From NCBI GenBank assembly GCA_002316235.1, contig DCDD01000168.1, positions 1-9,525 on the forward strand: a DNA stretch of 9,525 nt, in the 5' to 3' direction. Made by a program: the position numbers and the translations under genes. This document shows positions 5,652 to 9,525 of this stretch, piece by piece (within the stretch, counting starts at the first letter, position 1; each line of letters opens with the position of its first letter). The notes beneath the pieces were generated by a model, which saw only the letters and a list, made by a program, of their open reading frames with translations, ran no database searches and was not told the DNA's origin. This stretch comes from Bacteroidales bacterium UBA1064 (GTDB lineage Bacteria; Bacteroidota; Bacteroidia; Bacteroidales; Tenuifilaceae).

Positions 5652-6890
5652 CTACTTGCCCTGCCCATGAGCTGCCGCATAATCGCGGGCCTGCCGGAAA
5701 ACACGCAGGAAATTCTCGCCCCAGATTTTCCTGATATCCCGCTCGGAATACCCCCGCCTTAGGAGTTCAATGGTTATTGCGTGTAGCTCAGAGGCATCGC
5801 GACATCCATCAACACCTCCACCGCCGTCGAAGTCGGTTCCGATGCCCACGTGGTCAATTCCGGCAACCCTAACAATGTGGTCGATATGGTCAACCACGTC
5901 GGATACCGTGGCAAGCTTAGCAGGGTACTGCTGCTCGAGGTTGTGCCAGTCTGCCTCAGCCTGCTCCTCCTGTTCGGGAGTAAGGTTTCGGAAGTTGCCA
6001 TACTTGCGACGCAGCGCCCTAAATGCGCTATCGCGTACAGGATTCTTCTCACCCTGCTTGACGTAGTCGCTGAGAATACACATTTGAACTACCCCGCCAT
6101 TTTTAGCTAGGGCCTTCAGCATGTTATCGTCAAGGTTTCGAGGGTTATTGCAAATTGCCCTGGCACAGCTGTGCGAGGCAAAAACAGGCACCTTGGAAAC
6201 GGCAAGCACGTCGTAAAACGACTTGTCGGAGATATGCGAAACGTCAACCAGCATACCCAGCCTGTTCATTTCGGCCACTACGGATCTCCCGAAATCGCTA
6301 AGCCCATTATTCCTTGAACCTTCAGGGTCGGTTGAGGAGTCGCAAATCTGGTTGTTCCGGGTATGGCAGAGTGTTACGTAGCGAGCGCCCAAATCATAGA
6401 AAACCTTAAGCTGCGATAAGTCCTCCCCAAGCGGGTATCCGTTTTCCATGCCAATGTAAATGGCTCGTTTCCCCGCAGCTTTCAACCGGAAAATATCCTC
6501 GGGGTTTACAGCAATTTCAGCCCTGTCGGGGTACTTGGCAACGGTGTTTATAACGGTACTCGCAATTTGAAGGGCTTGTGCGTTGACTTTTCGGTATGCG
6601 TCGGGGGTGCATTCATCCTGACTTATAAATACAGCAAAAAATGCGGCATCCAGACCACCTGCTTCCATCTTTGCTAGGTCAACACAGCTACCAATGGCTT
6701 TGTTGTTTTTACCGCTGAAATCATACCCGGTACGCATGAAGGTGAGTGGGGCATCGGTATGGGTATCAATGGTTACAATCTTTTTATGCAGCTCATTGGC
6801 ACGCTCAACCAACTCCGGTTCACTCACTACTTGCCTGTTGCACGAAAGTGCAAATATTGCTGCCGGCAGAAAGTACATTGCTAATCTCAT
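5652..6890 (-). CDS. Membrane dipeptidase (peptidase family M19), predicted lipoprotein
   Basis: The 412-residue protein is a renal-dipeptidase-type metallohydrolase that cleaves dipeptides, in some members including D-amino-acid-containing ones. Zinc ligands by family alignment are H44 and D46 (DTHTDAP), the bridging E149 (IGMENG), H219 (VDVSHIS) and H240 (FASHSCAR); D353 (GIGTDFDG) completes the site. Residues 1-17 (MRLAMYFLPAAIFALSC) are a signal peptide ending in a lipobox-like ALSC, so C17 is probably lipidated and the enzyme anchored in the envelope. The substrate cannot be read from the sequence. The ATG at 6890 is used; a second ATG four codons on is possible. A weak promoter candidate is CATATTTA at 6959-6966 (minus TAAATATG, one mismatch) with TTTG 17 bases upstream. 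The gene stands alone, downstream of the acyltransferase terminator. Confidence 0.93.
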   Translation of the reverse strand: MRLAMYFLPAAIFALSCNRQVVSEPELVERANELHKKIVTIDTHTDAPLTFMRTGYDFSGKNNKAIGSCVDLAKMEAGGLDAAFFAVFISQDECTPDAYRKVNAQALQIASTVINTVAKYPDRAEIAVNPEDIFRLKAAGKRAIYIGMENGYPLGEDLSQLKVFYDLGARYVTLCHTRNNQICDSSTDPEGSRNNGLSDFGRSVVAEMNRLGMLVDVSHISDKSFYDVLAVSKVPVFASHSCARAICNNPRNLDDNMLKALAKNGGVVQMCILSDYVKQGEKNPVRDSAFRALRRKYGNFRNLTPEQEEQAEADWHNLEQQYPAKLATVSDVVDHIDHIVRVAGIDHVGIGTDFDGGGGVDGCRDASELHAITIELLRRGYSERDIRKIWGENFLRVFRQARDYAAAHGQGK

Positions 6891-7006
6891 TTTACCAGAA
6901 AATTTAAAAAAAGACTAAAGGATAATAAAAGAAAATGCACAAAAAAACTACAATTCCCCATATTTAACAGCTGCGTAAACTTTCAAAAAAGCTGTTTTCA
7001 AACTTT

Positions 7007-7018
7007 ATAGCTAGCTAT
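7007..7018. repeat. 12-base perfect palindrome ATAGCTAGCTAT
   Basis: A perfect dyad upstream of the dipeptidase gene. Nearby, AACAGC (6966-6971) and GCTGTT (6991-6996) form another inverted pair. Either could be an operator for the dipeptidase promoter region, but nothing in the sequence links them to a known regulator. Confidence 0.3.
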
Positions 7019-7078
7019 CGAACAGAAAAATTGACCGAACAAATCGGTTATGGTTTAGCTAGAAAACATCAAGAATTG

Positions 7079-7113
7079 AAAAAAATCCCCTGTACCCGTA
7101 CACGAAGGGGATT
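7079..7113 (-). terminator. Intrinsic terminator of the acyltransferase gene
   Basis: On the minus strand AATCCCC (7113-7107) pairs with GGGGATT (7090-7084); inside, TGTAC and GTACA add a second short stem. The stem runs into a T tract of seven (7085-7079). It lies about 60 bases after the gene's TAA. A second, weaker hairpin (ACCGA/TCGGT, 7034-7048, five-base loop) followed by TTTTT on the same strand may back it up. Confidence 0.85.
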
Positions 7114-7174
7114 CTACAAACAAACAACTAGCTCCAATAGGTTAAACGGTAAAGCAGGCTACACAAGCTGCATT

Positions 7175-8995
7175 TTAATCCTCAAAAGTATAATCGCTAA
7201 TGTTGAACCTCTCGAGAATGGACTTATCGTTAATTTCTTTCGACAGGGAGGTAATGGTCTGAATAGGGACCTGAAGAAGGTCGAGGATTAGTAAACCGTC
7301 AAGGGCATTGTTAAACTTAGGGTCAACGTTAAAGCCTAGGATTCTACCGTTGAGCTTCAAGTACTTTTTAAGTAGCACGGGCATGCGGTAGTCGTAGGGT
7401 TCAACCTCCTTGATGAACTTATCAAGTTTGTCGAGGTCATCGGAAGTGTCGAAAATTATTTTGAACTCCTCCTCCTTCACAGGCACCCGAAAGCTGTTGC
7501 GCGGACGAATGAACCTTGCGAAGTTATGGTCAAAGTAATTCGATTTCATAAAGGTGATGATAACCCCTTTGGAGTAATCGGAGAAACGGCTCGAAATACT
7601 CACAGGCCCAATCAGGTAGCGGTATTCCGGATTTTTAATCAGGAAGTAGAGAATTCCCTTCCAGAGCAGGAATAGGGGCAGTGGTTTGCGCTGGTAGTCG
7701 GGCACAATGAAGGAGCGCCCCAGCTCAATGCACTGCTCCAGGATAGGGGCAAACTCCTTATCAATTTTGAAAAGGGTTTGTATGTAAAAGCCTTCAATGC
7801 CATAGTTTTCGATTATCTCCTTGCCCTTTCCTGCCCTGTAGGCACCCACAATTCTTTTCTCCTCCTCATCCCAAATAAAGAGCTGCCAGTAGTAAAGGTC
7901 GAACTCATCCACATCAATTTTCCGGTTGGTTCCCTCTCCCACCTCGCGAAAGGTAATCTCCCTTAGCCGGCCAATTTCGGTCATCAGGTTGGGCATCTCA
8001 ACCGATGGGGCACAAACCACTGCGTAGTTTTTGCTGCGGAAAAGCAGGTACTTGCTGAGCAGCTTTTCAACCTCGTTTTCCACCGCACTAAATGGAACCG
8101 GCGGTATAACAGGTTCGGGTACTGGCGCAGACCTTAGCTTGTAGCTAAGAAACTTATCCACATCAAGCGACGAACCCAAAGCATAGGTTTTAACCCTGAG
8201 GAATCGGCCATACCTGTCCAAATCGCAGTAGGCATCCTGCTCCTCCACGCTGATGGGGTACCCAATTCTCACCCTGATAACCTGGTTCTTCTTATTAAGC
8301 AGCTCCGAAGGTAGCTTGGCGGTGCGAAGCATAGGGTGAATAAGTCCCAAAAGGTGGAATATACGGCTATTTTCACCCTGAAAGTAAATAGGAACAACCG
8401 GAACGCCTGCTCTTTTAATAAATTTAATCATGGATGGTTGCCATTGCCTGTCAACTACACCAACCTCATCCATGTTATCGTAGTAGGTTGAAACCTCTCC
8501 GGCAGGGAAAAGCCCTAATGCCCCCCCATTGCTTACATGAGTTAAAGCCTTTTTGAGCCCTATCAGATTCGATCCACGCTTAACTCCGTTGTCGAATGGG
8601 TCAACCGGGAACACAAACTCTGCTATCTGGGGAATACGCTGGATGATAAAATTTGACAAAGTCTTTATATCATTTCGCTGCTGCTCCAGCATCATCTTAA
8701 TAAGAATCATACCGTCAACCCCACCAAACGGATGGTTCGACACCGAAATGAACGCACCGGTTCGGGGTATTCGTTTGAGCTCCTCGGGGTTAACCTCGTA
8801 GGTTATTTCAAAGGTATCCATTGCTGCCGAAAGGAACTCCAATCCTTTCAGGTGGGATATATTTGAGTACTTTTCGTTCAGCTTGTTGAACCGCAGGGCC
8901 GACATTATCAGGTGGGCTACCCCATCACCAACAATAGGCCCTAGGTTGACCACCTTTTTTACCTCGTGAACATCCACAATTTTCTTCTTCTCCAT
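7175..8995 (-). CDS. Fused lysophospholipid acyltransferase / GNAT N-acyltransferase (OlsF-like amino-acid-lipid synthase)
   Basis: The 606-residue protein has two domains. Residues about 60-260 are a PlsC-like acyltransferase: SNHPFGGVDG carries the catalytic H88 and D94, and FPAGEVS (163-169) replaces the usual FPEGTRS. Residues about 315-580 are a GNAT-fold, OlsB/hemolysin-type N-acyltransferase with ELGRSFIVPDYQRKPL (424-439) and the C-terminal LLKKYLKLNGRILGFNVDP block (541-559). This order (O-acyltransferase then N-acyltransferase) is that of bifunctional OlsF, which makes ornithine lipids in Serratia and Flavobacterium. In Bacteroides the separate GlsB and GlsA proteins make glycine lipids. 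I infer that this protein makes an acyl-oxyacyl amino-acid lipid of the envelope; the amino acid (glycine, ornithine, lysine) cannot be read. The ATG at 8995 opens the frame. It is monocistronic with a strong terminator. Confidence 0.85.
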   Translation of the reverse strand: MEKKKIVDVHEVKKVVNLGPIVGDGVAHLIMSALRFNKLNEKYSNISHLKGLEFLSAAMDTFEITYEVNPEELKRIPRTGAFISVSNHPFGGVDGMILIKMMLEQQRNDIKTLSNFIIQRIPQIAEFVFPVDPFDNGVKRGSNLIGLKKALTHVSNGGALGLFPAGEVSTYYDNMDEVGVVDRQWQPSMIKFIKRAGVPVVPIYFQGENSRIFHLLGLIHPMLRTAKLPSELLNKKNQVIRVRIGYPISVEEQDAYCDLDRYGRFLRVKTYALGSSLDVDKFLSYKLRSAPVPEPVIPPVPFSAVENEVEKLLSKYLLFRSKNYAVVCAPSVEMPNLMTEIGRLREITFREVGEGTNRKIDVDEFDLYYWQLFIWDEEEKRIVGAYRAGKGKEIIENYGIEGFYIQTLFKIDKEFAPILEQCIELGRSFIVPDYQRKPLPLFLLWKGILYFLIKNPEYRYLIGPVSISSRFSDYSKGVIITFMKSNYFDHNFARFIRPRNSFRVPVKEEEFKIIFDTSDDLDKLDKFIKEVEPYDYRMPVLLKKYLKLNGRILGFNVDPKFNNALDGLLILDLLQVPIQTITSLSKEINDKSILERFNISDYTFED

Positions 8996-9087
8996 TGCTC
9001 CCAGGTTTTCTGAATTTGAATGAGAATGTATGCAGATAAGTTGATATATAGCAATTTATACTGGTAACTGCCACCATTTCCACCGTT

Positions 9088-9095
9088 CAAATCTA
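9088..9095 (-). promoter_or_regulatory. Candidate -7 element for the OlsF-like gene
   Basis: Minus-strand TAGATTTG matches TAnnTTTG and lies about 92 bases upstream of the ATG at 8995. No TTG is found at the expected -33 distance, so it is weaker than the other promoters here. Confidence 0.4.
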
Positions 9096-9236
9096 CATAA
9101 AATTTACCGATTTAACTTTTTTGAACTTAGCTCCGTTCAAGCTTACCCTGGAGGGAAACATTTTTTTGTTTTCAGGTTAGCCCTAATTTTGTTAAGGAAC
9201 CTTTGATTAAATCATGAATTTTTAAAAAAAGAAGTA

Positions 9237-9244
9237 TAAATTTG
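9237..9244 (+). promoter_or_regulatory. Candidate -7 element for the last gene
   Basis: TAAATTTG fits TAnnTTTG, but no TTG stands at the -33 distance. Use of this site would give a leader of about 150 bases. Confidence 0.35.
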
Positions 9245-9289
9245 CAATCTATAAATGCAGAGGTAAAGAACCTGGAATCATGCATAATC

Positions 9290-9297
9290 TAATTTTG
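9290..9297 (+). promoter_or_regulatory. Alternative -7 element for the last gene
   Basis: TAATTTTG also fits TAnnTTTG and is closer to the start codon (leader about 98 bases). The -33 position has TGG instead of TTG. Confidence 0.3.
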
Positions 9298-9400
9298 CCG
9301 GGCCAAATGGTAGAGATTAACCAGCTTCAGAAAATTTAGTTCAGGTTGACTTCCGGCGAATTGCTCTTTAAGGAATTATTTGTAAATTACGTGGTTAAAA

Positions 9401-9525
9401 ATGTCTAAGCTCATGAAAAAATTTGCAGTAACATTAGCGATTCTTTTTGGAGTGGCAAACCTCTATGCCCAAAGAAATCTGGTAAGACCTGAGGATGTTA
9501 AAACATTCATGGCGTCGAAAACTTA
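9401..9525 (+). CDS. Exported protein of unknown function, 3'-partial
   Basis: Only the first 41 codons are in the window. The start MSKLMKKFAVTLAILFGVAN is followed by LYAQRNLV: a lysine-rich n-region, a hydrophobic core (about residues 8-20) and a likely signal peptidase I site after LYA (residues 21-23), before QRNLV. This points to a periplasmic or outer-membrane product. The ATG at 9401 or the one at 9413 could be the start; both give a working signal peptide. The visible mature part, RPEDVKTFMASKTY, contains no motif that I can assign. It is transcribed away from the OlsF-like gene. Confidence 0.75.
   Translation, partial: MSKLMKKFAVTLAILFGVANLYAQRNLVRPEDVKTFMASKT

Larger units (their letters stand above)
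8996..9400. other. Divergent intergenic region with candidate promoters
   Basis: These 405 bases separate two outward-facing genes and contain no gene I can support. They hold a minus-strand -7 candidate (9088-9095), plus-strand candidates (9184-9191, 9237-9244, 9290-9297), an inverted repeat TTGAAC/GTTCAA (9121-9126 and 9135-9140) and a further CCGTTCAA copy at 9083-9090. The rest is AT-rich and unremarkable. Confidence 0.6.

Noticed and set aside
7031..7291. Plus-strand 86-codon frame
   Set aside because: It runs through the terminator hairpin and antisense to the end of the OlsF-like gene; the product has no recognisable family features.
9280..9339. Small 19-codon frame (MHNLILPGQMVEINQLQKI) upstream of the last gene
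   Set aside because: No ribosome binding site or conserved context can be seen; a leader peptide cannot be supported from sequence alone.

Overview
The window looks like chromosomal DNA of a Bacteroidota bacterium, probably order Bacteroidales. Upstream regions repeatedly carry the Bacteroidota sigma promoter pattern (TTG or TTTG, 19-21 bases, TAnnTTTG), clear Shine-Dalgarno sequences are scarce, and the protein families (two-domain L25/Ctc, Bacteroidota-type RAYT transposase, fused acyltransferase/GNAT lipid synthase) fit that phylum. Most of it is housekeeping sequence. No CRISPR array, tRNA, rRNA, phage or plasmid gene was seen.

Layout. Positions 1-408 (+) hold the C-terminal part of a Y1/REP-associated tyrosine transposase (RAYT). 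The frame is open from the first base, and the coding sequence contains two large palindromes sharing the core CACGTTGCAACGTG. A membrane-anchored protein with eleven TPR repeats follows (660-1910, +) behind its own promoter. It converges on a tight minus-strand operon, rplY (L25) - pth (peptidyl-tRNA hydrolase) - an Hsp15-like S4 protein, whose promoter is followed by a leader hairpin. Upstream on the minus strand lie prs (PRPP synthase) and engB (ribosome-assembly GTPase), each with its own promoter; the prs promoter overlaps the 3' end of engB. Next come an M19 dipeptidase lipoprotein (5652-6890, -) and a 606-residue two-domain acyltransferase resembling OlsF-type amino-acid-lipid synthases (7175-8995, -), which ends at a strong intrinsic terminator. 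A 405-base divergent intergenic region leads to the first 41 codons of an exported protein of unknown function that runs off the right edge.

How the genes fit together. L25 binds 5S rRNA, Pth frees tRNA from dropped-off peptidyl-tRNA, Hsp15 binds 50S subunits still carrying nascent peptidyl-tRNA, and EngB matures the 50S subunit, so the centre of the window concerns the large ribosomal subunit and its rescue. prs supplies PRPP for nucleotide synthesis. The dipeptidase and the lipid synthase are envelope functions.

The most unusual signal is the pair of REP-like palindromes inside the RAYT reading frame. They share a nucleotide core but are read in different frames, as if the palindrome rather than the peptide is the conserved unit. 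Secondary points are the TTG start of pth overlapping a two-codon AUG-GAU-UGA minigene, the 5'-proximal hairpin in the rplY leader, and the HX5D variant of the acyltransferase motif.
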